Shown: positions 1-8,787 of the stretch, piece after piece | Layout: every line of letters begins with the position of its first letter | Numbering within the stretch: position 1 is the first letter of the stretch | DNA from: Rodentolepis nana | Taxonomy: Eukaryota; Platyhelminthes; Cestoda; Cyclophyllidea; Hymenolepididae | Direction: 5' to 3' | Assembly (NCBI GenBank): GCA_900617975.1 | Contig: UZAE01013505.1 | Coordinates: 10,339 to 21,738, forward strand | Length of the DNA stretch: 11,400 nucleotides | The notes under the pieces: generated by a model | The model's database searches: none | Told to the model about the DNA's origin: nothing | What the model saw: only the letters and a program-made list of their open reading frames with translations | Made by a program: the position numbers and the translations under genes

Positions 1-292
1 CAGATCCTCCTACATCTAGCTAGACTCCCAGAACCAACTATGCTATAGCCCAGTCATAAAGGAAGCAGACGTGTATCACGGAGCACGTTTATTCAGGACG
101 TATATTGGGGATTAAGTGTGCACACACAGGGACCTACTCATGATCAGGATGGGGGATTAGGTTAAACAGAGGTTGATGATTGCTCACTGTTTGTACGGTC
201 GCTGCACACAGAGTTGTACGGCCGCACCTCCCAATCCTGGCGAGCAAACATGCAGGCATACGATGACGCACACAGCGATAACGTGTCCCACA
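1..292 (-). mobile_element. Probable LTR or LTR fragment of a retrotransposon, minus orientation
   Basis: This block is clearly richer in G and C than the rest of the window (35 of 60 bases in 181-240). Read on the minus strand it starts TGTGGGACACG at 292, matching the TG that begins most LTRs, and carries an AATAAA polyadenylation hexamer at 93-88 inside the sequence, as LTRs do. A short internal direct repeat, ttgtacgg at 191 and again at 214, would sit in the U3 half. The left end lies outside the window, so the CA terminus cannot be checked. No purine-rich tract precedes the TG and no gag or pol coding is seen, so a solo LTR or an old fragment is more likely than a complete element. GC richness may continue to about 360, so the right boundary is uncertain. 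It could instead be a promoter-associated GC island or another repeat. Confidence 0.38.
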
Positions 293-1207
293 AACTAATG
301 GCGGCCCTAATTAAACCATTATCGAAAGCATAGTCTTCGCTAAGCTAGAAAGCCGACGAGGTAGAAAGTAATCACATTTTCTAAACAACACTGTCTCATT
401 CCTTCCAAAATTTTGAACGCATTCTTCTTCCTGAGTCATTAAAAACTTGTATTGCCACTCATACTGATCTTAATTTAATTAAGATTATATTGATTAAATG
501 GGGTTATTTCTGAGCGTAAATTACAACTAAAACGAAATTCTACCCAAGACGCCAGAAAATAGAGTTATTTCCATAAAATCTAACAGTTTTGCATAATATA
601 TATAGCCAAATCAGTTGGGTAAGAAGAAGTTTACTGCGGTTATTAAGCGCTCTCATTTTACCATAATTTATTTACTGAGAGGCAAACAACCGTTCAGCGA
701 GAACATTAACCACAAACATTTCTTTAAGAACTGACGTTGTCGTTCAATTTTACCTAAAATGACTCGTTTTGTCTCTGGAAATTGAGCATGGCATTGATGG
801 CGTTTACAAAATATAACTCTGCACTTCCTCGTTTTACTAGCAGAAATTCGGTCATGCATAAATATATGTGCCAATATATAAGTCTCAGAGATACAATCTG
901 ACTTTTGTCAATTTATCCAAATATTCGTAATAGCATAATAATTATTACTGATGGGGGTTGGGATTGAGATTTAAAACGAGGGAGTCTGATGAGTCACTTT
1001 CAGTGTTTAATGCCATCAAAAGGGCGGACATGGGTAGACTAGATTAGCAATTTAGACAAATAAATGTTAACTATAATTTGCTCAAGTTACCAATCTCTGC
1101 ATTATTATGTGAGTATTTATATTTCATGTAAGGCATAGACCGGCCGATGTCTTTCCACACAATGAAGACCTTAATCGGGAGAGAATTCAAGACCTCAAGG
1201 TGCAACT
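293..1207. other. Unassigned AT-rich stretch
   Basis: No gene could be supported. A basic minus-strand open frame runs from about 856 to 668 and ends just before a TAAATAAA-like run, but it has no recognisable domain or convincing splice acceptor. A 19-nt palindrome lies at 467-485. A CTGATGA at 986-992 lacks the other core of a hammerhead ribozyme. Confidence 0.5.
467..485. repeat. Perfect 19-nt palindrome
   Basis: Arms ATCTTAATT and AATTAAGAT pair exactly around a single central T. It is made of A and T except for one C-G pair, so chance is plausible in this composition. No neighbouring gene is identified for it to regulate. Confidence 0.6.
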
Positions 1208-1320
1208 GCATTTAATTAGCCGCTATATATGTACCCCCCCCCCCCCCCAATGGAGAAAGCTGAGGTCAAAGTTTAAGGGCTAATGATAAATATCATAAAG
1301 CCTGCCATTTGTAATAAATA
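1208..1320 (+). mobile_element. Retroposon 3' fragment, body type II
   Basis: This segment matches the reverse complement of 9871-10020. Shared blocks are GCTATATATGTACC, a C-rich run, and then GAAAGCTGA-GTCAAAGTTTAAGGGCTAATGAT followed by AATATCATAAAGCC, CCATTT and an A/T tail. The tail here is degenerate (gtaataaata) compared with the (AAAT)n of the other copies. No open frame of useful length crosses it, and no target-site duplication is evident. The layout fits a 5'-truncated non-LTR retroelement end or a SINE that uses such an end. Its last 50 bases also resemble the ends of the copies at 4417 and 8500, although the sequence upstream differs. Confidence 0.72.
1234..1248 (+). repeat. Run of 15 C
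   Basis: An uninterrupted cytosine homopolymer lies inside the retroposon fragment. The minus-strand copy at 9871-10020 has only cccctcaaccatgggg at the same place, so the run expanded after this copy inserted. Its exact length may be a sequencing or assembly artefact. Confidence 0.9.
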
Positions 1321-1385
1321 TTTCATGCAATCCTTGCCATAAAGTCTAGTTTCCTTCAAACACGTAATGTCTAAAGAGCATGGCA

Positions 1386-1485
1386 TCACGTTTTCTTCAG
1401 TTCAATATGAATATTGCTTAGACGGCATCCAACAATGTCGTTTTCCAATTCAAAGGCACCGCGGTCAGCATTCACAGCTACAAAC
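1386..1485 (-). CDS. Candidate 3'-terminal exon, unknown protein
   Basis: On the minus strand a pyrimidine-rich acceptor (tatgtcctctcactag) is followed by an open frame of 33 codons ending in TGA at 1388-1386. The peptide starts FVAVNADRGAFELEND and ends in IHIELKK-T. It reads like protein rather than translated AT-rich filler, and the segment is richer in G and C than its flanks. The first base is the third position of a split codon, so the upstream exon should end in phase 2; the candidate at 2013-1837 ends in phase 0, so another exon would be needed between them. The same frame also stays open without splicing up to about 1556. The segment could instead be part of an interspersed repeat, since an inverted repeat lies just upstream at 1524-1544. 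The protein is not recognised. Confidence 0.28.
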
Positions 1486-1523
1486 CTAGTGAGAGGACAT
1501 AGCCAAACGTAGTGAACAAATGG

Positions 1524-1544
1524 AGTGGCAGAATTCGAGCCACT
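1524..1544. repeat. Short inverted repeat AGTGGC/GCCACT
   Basis: Six-base arms, AGTGGC and GCCACT, flank a 9-base loop that contains GAATTC. On the minus strand GGCTCGAATTC resembles a pol III B box (GGTTCGANTCC) with two mismatches, but the stem does not fit a tRNA T-arm. Confidence 0.45.
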
Positions 1545-1836
1545 TTATCAGAGTAGCTTATAGTTCTATCTGCAAATTTTTAAGTTGAAAAAACTCAATA
1601 AACGGACTTAGAACACACATATAAACCATATGATACCCACAACCAAACAGGAGGAAAATGCCTTGGAATATATGGGAACACCGTTTTATTGGGTGGGTTT
1701 CTTACTGTGAATGAACTAAGTTATGCTATTGGGAGTAACTAACGTGGCAATCGGAAAACGGTGACTCCACTATACCAAAAGTCAAAGTCTAACTGATGAA
1801 TCTAAGAATGTATATGCTTTGCAGGGAAATCCTTAC

Positions 1837-2013
1837 TTCTCTGTTTAAAAGAACATGAATGGCAATATTATCGATTTGTGAATGGGACCAAACTTGGAAA
1901 GTAAACACGGTTACTGCATGTTTTAAATTATGACTAATGTCGACTTTAAGTGCTTCTAGCAGTGTGTGAAAGGTTTTGGGTGTGAACTCGATCGTCAAAA
2001 TGTATGTTTTCAT
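1837..2013 (-). CDS. Candidate exon with strong donor, unknown protein
   Basis: A 59-codon open frame starts at an ATG at 2013 and runs to a strong splice donor, AGAGAA|GTAAGG, whose G is at 1836. The frame would otherwise continue only to about 1789. The peptide begins MKTYILTIEFTPKTFHTLLE and includes a stretch rich in V, T, F and Q. The segment has more G and C than the sequence on either side. It may be a first exon using this ATG, or an internal exon after the acceptor GTTGGTAG that directly precedes the ATG. The exon ends in phase 0. No domain is recognised, and both the donor and the frame could be coincidence. Confidence 0.3.
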
Positions 2014-3230
2014 CTACCAACTGTGCAAATAATGTTTAGACATAATTATATTCTCTTTTAGTTATATGGTGTTTAATTATTTTTATTATAGTTAAATTAT
2101 TATTGAGAATTATATTTATCTACGGAAATTAACTAGGCTGTTAAATTTTTTAATTAAATCAACCATATCTTTCACCAATTCCTCATAATTCTAGTATCAA
2201 AAATTATGACCATAGATAGGCTTACAATATAAATTCAATTTATACGAAAGTATTTGCATGAAAAGATAGACCGGAACAAATTTAGGTAATCTAAAGACTA
2301 TAATCTTCGTAAAGTGGGTAAGAACTATCATTACTCCCAAGCGCGAACTCTACTGCTTCTGTGCATCTGAAATGTCCCTTCTTAACTGTGGCCATTTAAG
2401 CTCTTTAGCTTTCTGCTTTCCAATTCTGTTGTTGTGATGAAAACTGGTATATAATTATCAGAGCGAGATTCATGATCTAATGGCTATCATTCATTTTAAA
2501 ATAGGTTGGTCAATTCTTAAAAACCGATGCAAACCGAATTCTGCAAGAATAAAAGCGTTAGGAATCATTTCAATGCAAATGCATCTCATATCTTGCTATA
2601 GGTGAAATTAATACCTTTTGAATGATTGGTTTACAATTATGAAATATATTAAAGGAAAATCTGCTAAAATATGTTATTAAGAAGTTATAAGGAAGACAAA
2701 GATGGGAAGTGATACACCTTCAATCTTCATTTTGATTTAGCATTCCCTGAGACACCATTATATTTGGCCTTCGTGTTTTCTATTTTAGCAAATTATTGGA
2801 AATAGTCGTAATTATTATCATATTTTTGCCAATAATCAGGACAACGCTTTTTCAAATGCCATAATTTAATACATATATTTACTTATTTTTCCAATTTCAA
2901 TCTTCGCTGCAAATATCCGATTAGTGATAGAAATATAACACAAATACACTTAAGCAATTACTTCTACTTATTGGATGATTTTAAGTAGATCACATTCTTA
3001 AAAATAATTTAATAATTATGAAACTTCCTTAATTTTGGCCTTGAGTTCAAACTTATCTCCTTTTACAACCGGCCAATATTGAGCAGTGTAAGTTAGTTAA
3101 TTTAATTATTCTGCAGAAACATTTTATGAAATGCATTTCACATATTGGGTGGTTAGAAGTAACTGTATTTTAAGCTCTAACAAATCTCGGTATTTTTGTT
3201 TACAAATCAAAATCTTGGTGGTCTTAGACC
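2014..3230. other. Unassigned AT-rich stretch
   Basis: Low-complexity A/T runs dominate. I found no open frame with splice borders, no RNA gene and no copy of the repeat families seen elsewhere in the window. Confidence 0.55.
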
Positions 3231-3407
3231 CTACGCCATTTTATTTCCTTTTCCAACGACAGTCAAAATCCCATAATGGTCAAGTCCTCTTTTAATATCA
3301 AATAATATACACAAATTTCCTCTTCTAACTTTGCCGATAGGAATGTCATTGTGAATGAGAGGTAAGCCTATTTGTTTAAAAAATTTGACTACTGCTAAAG
3401 TAAGACC
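3231..3407 (-). CDS. Candidate exon after a good acceptor, unknown protein
   Basis: The minus strand has a pyrimidine-rich acceptor (ttgttttatacatgtgtccag) at 3408, followed by 58 sense codons and TAG at 3233-3231. The peptide starts GLTLAVVKFFKQIGLPLIHN; later parts include GKVRRGNLCILFDIKRGL and DHYGILTVVGKGNKMA. It mixes basic, hydrophobic and glycine residues as a real protein would. If it is a terminal exon, the C-terminus is basic. A weak donor (ATGGC|GTAGGG) just before the stop would allow it to be internal. I do not recognise a family. Confidence 0.3.
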   Translation of the reverse strand, partial: GLTLAVVKFFKQIGLPLIHNDIPIGKVRRGNLCILFDIKRGLDHYGILTVVGKGNKMA

Positions 3408-4416
3408 CTGGACACATGTATAAAACAAGATAATAATTGATAAAAATTTAATAATGGTGACGTTAATTTTCCTATTTTCCCTCAATTGGAGTTAGTTACT
3501 TTTAATTCTTTTGAATCATTGAGAATCCTGCAATTTTAAATATTTCAACGGTGTAAAAGAAAAAGGATTAAGTAAGAAAAAGAATGCGTTGAGCATTGTG
3601 TTATTTGTGAATTAATAGTGCCGTTTTATTTGCACTATAAGTTCTTAATGTTCAAAGTCACATATCCTAATTCCTTTGCAGACGCATATTCACGATATTC
3701 AAATTTTTATGATAAATACCAAATTGATTGCTGATCACGTTGTCTCGACTCAGTTATGCTAAATTACATTCGATATCAAGTAATGTTTACCGGTTTTTGT
3801 GTAAAGTCCATTGCCTCAGACTCTTATAATCAAAGTTTAGGATTTAGATCATGTTTTCAAAAATTTTGACTAATTGATTACTTCGAATGTATAGTCGAAA
3901 ACTTCATATCTCTTTTCTTTTCCTCTCATTTTTCAAAATTGGAAAAATATTAGAAGATAGCATAAGCTCTGGAAGGCAATATCAACATTTTTTAACTTTT
4001 GGTAATTGGAAAATAATACAACTAATATAAACGCCTAAAAATAATTTAAAAATTTTCTTCTGTGAATCGGAGCGTCCTTAGAATTCAAGATATGAATATG
4101 AATTAAAATTCAATTTTAGAATTGTTACATTTAAAAATTTAAAGAAAGCACTGATAAGGGGTAAGTATCTATTTCATGAGAAGAGCATATGTTTCATTTA
4201 AATTTATTGCTCTATTTAAAATTGTACCAACATTTCGATGAATTTAGAAACACAATATCTACTTTGTGTAGGGTATTAAGATACACTACTGATATTAGCA
4301 ATTGCACATTGCGAATTTAAAATTAAAAAAATTTCAAATCTGTTTTATGACATCTACTGCGACAAAAATGTCAGATCAAAATTTGAACTTAAAGCCCAGT
4401 AGCTTATAAACCTCCA
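3408..4416. other. Unassigned AT-rich stretch
   Basis: No supported gene or RNA. It contains many A/T runs and short near-repeats of AAAATTT type that fit base composition alone. Confidence 0.55.
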
Positions 4417-4724
4417 CGTGGTGCACCCTGGGCAACGTATACTCATACGGCAAAAAAGTCTCTCAACCGGTAGTTGAATTCTGACTTCAAACTACCATCA
4501 CCCTACTGTATGTCATATTCCACCACTTCCATAGTACTCACCTTACCTTTTTTCTACCTTTGTGTCTGTCTGTCTGTCTCTTTTACATATGTGAATCGCT
4601 CATCTGTTCCCCACCCCTCGACTTTCTTCTACTTTGATGAACCTTCAATCTGTGAAGCCCGAAGTCAGCTAAATGGCTAATGATAGCTATCAAAACGCTT
4701 GCCATTTTAAATAAATAAATAAAT
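4417..4724 (+). mobile_element. Retroposon copy, body type I, (AAAT)n tail
   Basis: This copy aligns along its whole length with 8511-8787. Shared landmarks in order are CGTGGTGCACCC, GGCAACGTATACTCATAC, TTCTGACTTCAAACTACC, AGTACTCACCTTACCTTTTT, CTACCTTTGTGTG or TGTC, GAAGCCCGAAGTCAGCTAAA, TAATGAT, CTATCAAAACGC and CCATTT, ending in ATAAATAAATAAAT. A TGTC microsatellite at about 4563-4579 accounts for part of the length difference. A 68-codon open frame on the plus strand crosses it but is not kept in the other copy, so the element is non-coding here. The size and simple-repeat tail fit a SINE or the 3' end of a LINE. No clear target-site duplication is visible. Confidence 0.8.
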
Positions 4725-6994
4725 GTTTAGAGTTACATCCAAACTCTATAGCACATAGTTTGACAGAACCGGCTTCAAAGTTACCAGGAAAAATAAGGTT
4801 ATTTAATTTTTCTTCTAAGTGGAAGTCTACGATACAATAAAGAGCATTAGTTGGCAAACACGCTGAAATTATTGCAAAGATCCTGTCAAAGTGAAAATTG
4901 TATGTAACTCACCAATTTTTGTTTTCATGATATTATTAACCCACGAATCTTCTTAAAGTGTTTTTATTCTGATCGAATAATAGTTTAAACCGGAAAATAA
5001 TAAAGTATTTTGTAAAGGCAGCTCAATAGTTTTTAGAATTGCACATTCTACTTCAAGGTTTTTGTTCACAGATGCGTAGTCTATTGTTACTATGGCCCGA
5101 TTTCAGCGCTAATTCTATTGTTAGTGGTCGCGATCTTCAACCCTAAGTGGGGATTTATTAATTTACATGCTTTAGAGATCACTTCTAATTTATTCATCTT
5201 CTAAATAAGAGAAACCAAACTTTGTCAAAACAGCTCATTAATGATATGAATCTTGCATACCTTGATAAACTGGAATATGGTTAACACTTTACATTAATTT
5301 GGGTCACACAGTTTTAAAGTTGTCATCACATAATTTAAGTTTTAAAGCTTTCTAAGTAAATTTGCAAAAGACGAGGAAATTCACTTGACAGCAATGACAT
5401 TAGCGTTTAAACGTTGTGTGTACATTTTTTGTTTTTATCTTAACTTTTAAATTTCTCCCAAAAATGGATACGCAGTGGACGCATTTTTAAAACAATATGA
5501 AGTCAAACAGCTTTAAAACAAGGAAATTTCTCTTTTAGTTATGACACTCAAAGAGAGCAAGAACCGGTTTTATATCTTCAAAATTTCTTGCTGATTTGCT
5601 ATTTATGAGTTAGTTGTTTTAAATAGCATTTGGCAAATAATGAAAATATATTTCTATCATTTCTTAATCTTATCGAAAATACAGAGGAATAATATGTACT
5701 GGCACATGAATGAACTAATGATTGCAATTCCAGTTTAAAACGTCTGAATGTTAATCTTAAATACAAGTTCTTATGGCCACATTTTGAAGGGTGTCGAAAT
5801 AATTGACAAATATTGAAATATAACAAGTGCTTAGAGACTAAATTTGTAGTTGGTTGAAATGTTAAGCATGAGCAATATAACATAAAGGTCTTACCCTCAT
5901 ATGACAAGAGTGAAACCTCAATGCGCGTTATTATTGAAATTGTCTAATGGAGTATGATCTATGCTAATAGGCAGGATTCGATTTTAGGCTGGTCGGTTCC
6001 ACTTCCCTCTCTTTGTCTTAATATCAATTAAAGTAAGCTTCAAACATTAACAACTAGTAACAATAGTAACAGTAATTCAGAACCATGAGAGGCGATTATC
6101 CACTGAAAATGTATTCATCTCCCATTTATATAACTCCAAAGAATGAGACAAGAGGGATACATCATTGTAACTGAATAAAAAATGGGTCATGAGGTTAGTG
6201 AAGATTTATGAAACTCAAATCTGGTCTTGATAGGTTTAGTCTAGTCAACAGTTTTCCATATTAAAAAGTAAATATTAACGTAAAAGTCCACGCTACACTG
6301 AATTGGTGTTCATTTGAAAATCCAGATTCATGATTTTTCAATATGAGTAATGCTGACAAAAGTGATTTAAGTTAGTCTCCCTTCAAATGTTTTAATATTC
6401 TCCTACTCGTGCGCTTATAATAACACTGAACACTGTCTCATAGTTGTAAAGGGATGTCTATTTAAGCATACCGCTAAGAAATTTGTAACTGAGAAACAAT
6501 TTTTTGGGACAATGGAAGGCGAAAAATCTGAGTCTACTTGATGAATATCATATGTCAAACAAAGCTTTAATTTTAGTTTTTTTTTAATATTTCATCATAA
6601 ATTTGTCAACGTTTCATTTTTTGCTGATACACACTCTTGGTCTGCGTCTCAAAATCAGGTCAAAAAAATTGCACCTTTCAAAATGCTTCAATTGCGGACT
6701 TACTGCTTAAACTTGCATAATGTTGCTTTTATAGGCTAACGAATGTTAAAAACTAAGTTCAGAACCTGTCAGCTCAAACTATCATTCAGAATTTTCAATA
6801 TAATTGCATTTTAACTATAATGTCAAATTAATACTGCTAAAATCATAAAAATGGTTGAATACTTCTCTTAGAAAAGTAGGCTTTTATTAAGTTATTTTTA
6901 TTAGGGCAAGCCTAAAAGAAAGATAAATAGCGAATGAAATTAAATCATCTCGAAAGTATCATTTTAAAGCCTTAAATTTTAAATGCAAGAATAG
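4725..6994. other. Unassigned AT-rich stretch
   Basis: The longest open frame (minus, 5907-5599) reads like translated filler. Inside this stretch a 49-nt minus-strand segment, 5943-5895, has an acceptor-like CCATTAG and a strong donor AGG|GTAAGA and encodes TISIITRIEVSLLSYE. It is too short to call an exon alone. Nothing else stands out. Confidence 0.5.
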
Positions 6995-7181
6995 CTAATT
7001 GATATGGCTCAGTGGTTTGTGTACATATTCCCTCGTCCATTTAATCAATTTAGTCAGATATTCCTCTTCGCATTTGGATGTTTTCAGTATTTCCGGTTCA
7101 ACCTGCATTAGGTAGTAAAAACAGGTGCAAATTTCAACAATGTCATTGGAATTTGCTTCTTTTGAATAAATAGCCTTCACG
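6995..7181 (-). CDS. Exon 3 of a three-exon gene model, unknown protein
   Basis: The exon begins after the acceptor ATTGTTTAG, completes codon AA|C from exon 2, and stays open for 61 codons to a TAG at 6997-6995. The peptide contains VKAIYSKEANSNDIVEICTC, then YYLMQVEPEILKTSKCEEEY, then LTKLIKWTREYVHKP. It looks helical and charged and is much more protein-like than its surroundings. If the stop is used, the three exons give a 143-residue protein. A possible donor at GAATAT|GTACAC, in phase 0, would remove the last eight codons and continue the gene downstream. The spacing of hydrophobic residues reminded me faintly of TFIIS N-terminal or LEDGF integrase-binding helical bundles, but too weakly for a call. 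Confidence 0.5.
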
Positions 7182-7224
7182 CTAAACAATTGATTGATGG
7201 TAAATGCTTGAATGCTCTTCTTAC
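7182..7224 (-). other. Mini-intron 2, 43 nt
   Basis: It starts GTAAGA at 7224 and ends ATTGTTTAG at 7182. Removing it joins AA to C and moves the exon 2 frame, which would otherwise stop at the TAA inside GTAAGA, into the long frame of exon 3. This is a phase-2 intron with canonical borders. Confidence 0.5.
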
Positions 7225-7309
7225 TTTATTAATATCAAATTCATCCTCTTCTGTGCTGTATACAGTTCTCTCCAATTTTTTCGCTGCGTTTCTGCTGTAC
7301 TCTCCACGG
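7225..7309 (-). CDS. Exon 2 of the three-exon gene model
   Basis: This 85-nt exon lies between two canonical mini-introns. In the frame set by exon 1 it reads A-VESTAETQRKNWRELYTAQK followed by RMNLILI and a split codon completed by exon 3. A second frame of the same segment is also open (KKLERTVYSTEEDEFDINK) and reads protein-like, but it leads into stops in exon 3 and does not match the phase left by exon 1. That competing frame is the main doubt about this exon. The peptide has no family I can name. Confidence 0.45.
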
Positions 7310-7358
7310 CTAGAAGACAATAATTATGTAGTTTGTAAAAATTGTAAAAGTGGAATAC
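7310..7358 (-). other. Mini-intron 1, 49 nt
   Basis: It begins GTATTC at 7358 and ends TTGTCTTCTAG at 7310, a good pyrimidine-rich acceptor. Without splicing, the exon 1 frame ends at a stop 21 nt before the acceptor. With splicing, the split codon G|CC is restored. Phase 1. Confidence 0.5.
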
Positions 7359-7518
7359 CATGAGTTTTTTCCACCATTTGAGGTCGCTTTTCAACATTAT
7401 GTAGTTTTGCTCTAGCTCCTGAACCAACCTCGACTGTTCGCAACATTTCAAGCATCGTTTTGAGCTTGACATCTAGCTGTTCATTTGTAAGTGGACTTGA
7501 AGATTTTGCTATTTCCAT
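7359..7518 (-). CDS. Exon 1 of the three-exon gene model, ATG start
   Basis: The chosen ATG at 7518-7516 opens MEIAKSSSPLTNEQLDVKLK, followed by TMLEMLRTVEVGSGARAKLH and NVEKRPQMVEKTH, 53 codons plus one base. The sequence is charged and probably helical, without a signal peptide or membrane segment. The frame is also open upstream to about 7601 with no ATG, so an upstream exon joining there is possible and the start is not certain. The first two introns are very short, as at the 5' ends of schistosome genes. That parallel is from general knowledge, not shown here. The product is not recognised. Confidence 0.5.
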
Positions 7519-7640
7519 CGAGTTAGTTTTGGTTTTCAAATACAGCACTAATACGGAGCCAATGTAGAGTGAATAGTGATCAGGAACACTAACTTATTTT
7601 CAATTTAACAAGGTCAACTGGTTAATGTAATTTACACTTT

Positions 7641-7669
7641 AGATATCAAAGATTTGATTTTTGATATCT
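7641..7669. repeat. Perfect 10-bp inverted repeat
   Basis: AGATATCAAA at 7641-7650 pairs with TTTGATATCT at 7660-7669 around a 9-base spacer. It lies about 120 bp upstream of the exon 1 ATG on the minus strand, so it could be a protein-binding or hairpin site near a promoter. A/T-rich composition makes chance possible. Confidence 0.6.
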
Positions 7670-8210
7670 TAAATATCAATATTTTTATATTTTAATTTCA
7701 TTATACCCAAATAAGCTGTGTAATTTATAGTGGACTATGATAACATAATATTAACTCCTAATGGAGGTTATATAAATTTATATATATATGCTCAAATTTT
7801 AAATAGAGTTGCTATTTGGAATATACATTTCACACTTTGTCTCTGGTTCCTACTTTGCACTTAGCGTTGCCAATGACGCAACATTCAAAGTAATTTAAAA
7901 TGATTACGTGAGATGAGCTATGTAAAGAATGTCCTGTACACTTTCTTAATCTGTAAAATAGAAAAGAGAGACAGCAATCAGATGTGCCAATTAAATTTAT
8001 TTTAAATTAAAACAGAAAAGAAAAACATAATATGAGATTCCAGATCAGAAAGAGTTCAGAATATGATATCAGATGTGTTTATCGATAAGTTGCACCAAGT
8101 AAAATTTCATCATTAAATGCCAAAAGACAGCTACAGCTTTTTAACTTTTTTACATTTCTTAACTTAACGAATGCAATGAAAAAAATTAAAAGAAATTCCC
8201 TTTTTAATAC

Positions 8211-8427
8211 TTGTGTATGAAAAAATCTTCTCGAGTGATTTATACAGACGACTTCTATCAGTTAGAAGATTGGGGGAGATGGAAGGGTATACATTTTGCC
8301 ACAATTCAACATCTATCAACCTTACAACCACTATTTTAGCATAGTGATACCTTGGTCGTATGCTGAGAACAGCAATGATAGGAATAAGGAATTTTATGAA
8401 AGTTGTAACTTTTATATCTGGCTCAAA
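8211..8427 (-). CDS. Candidate exon upstream of the gene model, unknown protein
   Basis: A textbook acceptor (cagtttatttttcag) at 8428 is followed by an open frame starting FEPDIKVTTFIKFLIPIIAV. It continues through RPRYHYAKIVVVRLIDVELW and QNVYPSISPNLLTDRSRLYK to a possible donor ACACAA|GTATTA with G at 8210. Without that donor the frame runs on to a stop at 8164. The middle part is hydrophobic and could be a helix or membrane segment; the second half is polar. It lies upstream of exon 1 at 7518 on the same strand, so it could belong to the same gene or to a neighbour. An internal AAG|GTATCA is another possible donor. The family is not recognised. Confidence 0.3.
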
Positions 8428-8486
8428 CTGAAAAATAAACTGATTGCTACCTTTTATCAAATAAAAAAAATAAATGTTATTATTTT

Positions 8487-8499
8487 ATGATCTTTTTTG
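8487..8499 (+). repeat. Left target-site duplication
   Basis: ATGATCTTTTTTG here matches ATGATCTCTTTTG at 8788-8800, 12 of 13 identical, on the two sides of the retroposon. The single difference suggests an insertion that is not very recent. Confidence 0.6.
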
Positions 8500-8787
8500 G
8501 TAGGAATGGGCGTGGTGCACCCAAGGCAACGTATACTCATACCGCAGAAAGGTCCATTAACCGACAGTTGACTTCTGACTTCAAACTACCGTGACCCCAC
8601 TGTATGCCATCTTTCACAGTACTCACCTTACCTTTTTCTCTACCTTTGTGTGTGTCTATCTTTGATATCACTCTTCTCTTACCCTCTAGAATTTTTCCCA
8701 CTTCGATGTTCCTCCTCTCTATGAAGCCCGAAGTCAGCTAAAGGGTTAATGATGCCTATCAAAACGCCTACCATTTGAAATAAATAA
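8500..8787 (+). mobile_element. Retroposon copy, body type I, with target-site duplication
   Basis: It is homologous to 4417-4724 over nearly its whole length: CGTGGTGCACCC at 8511, GGCAACGTATACTCATAC, TTCTGACTTCAAACTACC, AGTACTCACCTTACC, GAAGCCCGAAGTCAGCTAAA and the tail CCATTTGAAATAAATAAAT. Flanking 13-bp near-identical repeats mark a target-site duplication, so the unit was inserted by target-primed reverse transcription or a similar route. They also place the 5' end at about 8500, some ten bases before the homology with the other copy begins. With both ends defined the element is about 290 bp and has no conserved open frame, which fits a SINE or a short LINE end. I see no clear A/B box promoter, so its RNA class is open. 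Confidence 0.82.

Noticed and set aside
668..874. Basic minus-strand open frame ending before a TAAATAAA run
   Set aside because: The upstream start is only a TTG, no good acceptor is seen, and no family is recognised. It is noted in the intergenic entry only.
986..1015. Hammerhead ribozyme core CTGATGA followed by a GTCAC-TTTC-AGTG hairpin
   Set aside because: The required GAAA after stem II is missing (TTTAA instead), and no matching helices I and III were found. Another CTGATGA near 1793 also lacks a stem II.
4474..4680. 68-codon plus-strand open frame
   Set aside because: It lies wholly inside the retroposon copy and is not kept in the homologous copy at 8500-8787.
5599..5907. 102-codon minus-strand open frame
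   Set aside because: The composition is that of translated AT-rich filler, with no domain and an internal strong donor near its start that does not fit the frame as one exon.
5965..6000. tRNA- or SINE-like GGCAGGATTCGA
   Set aside because: Only a B-box-like fragment is present; no cloverleaf or A box could be drawn.
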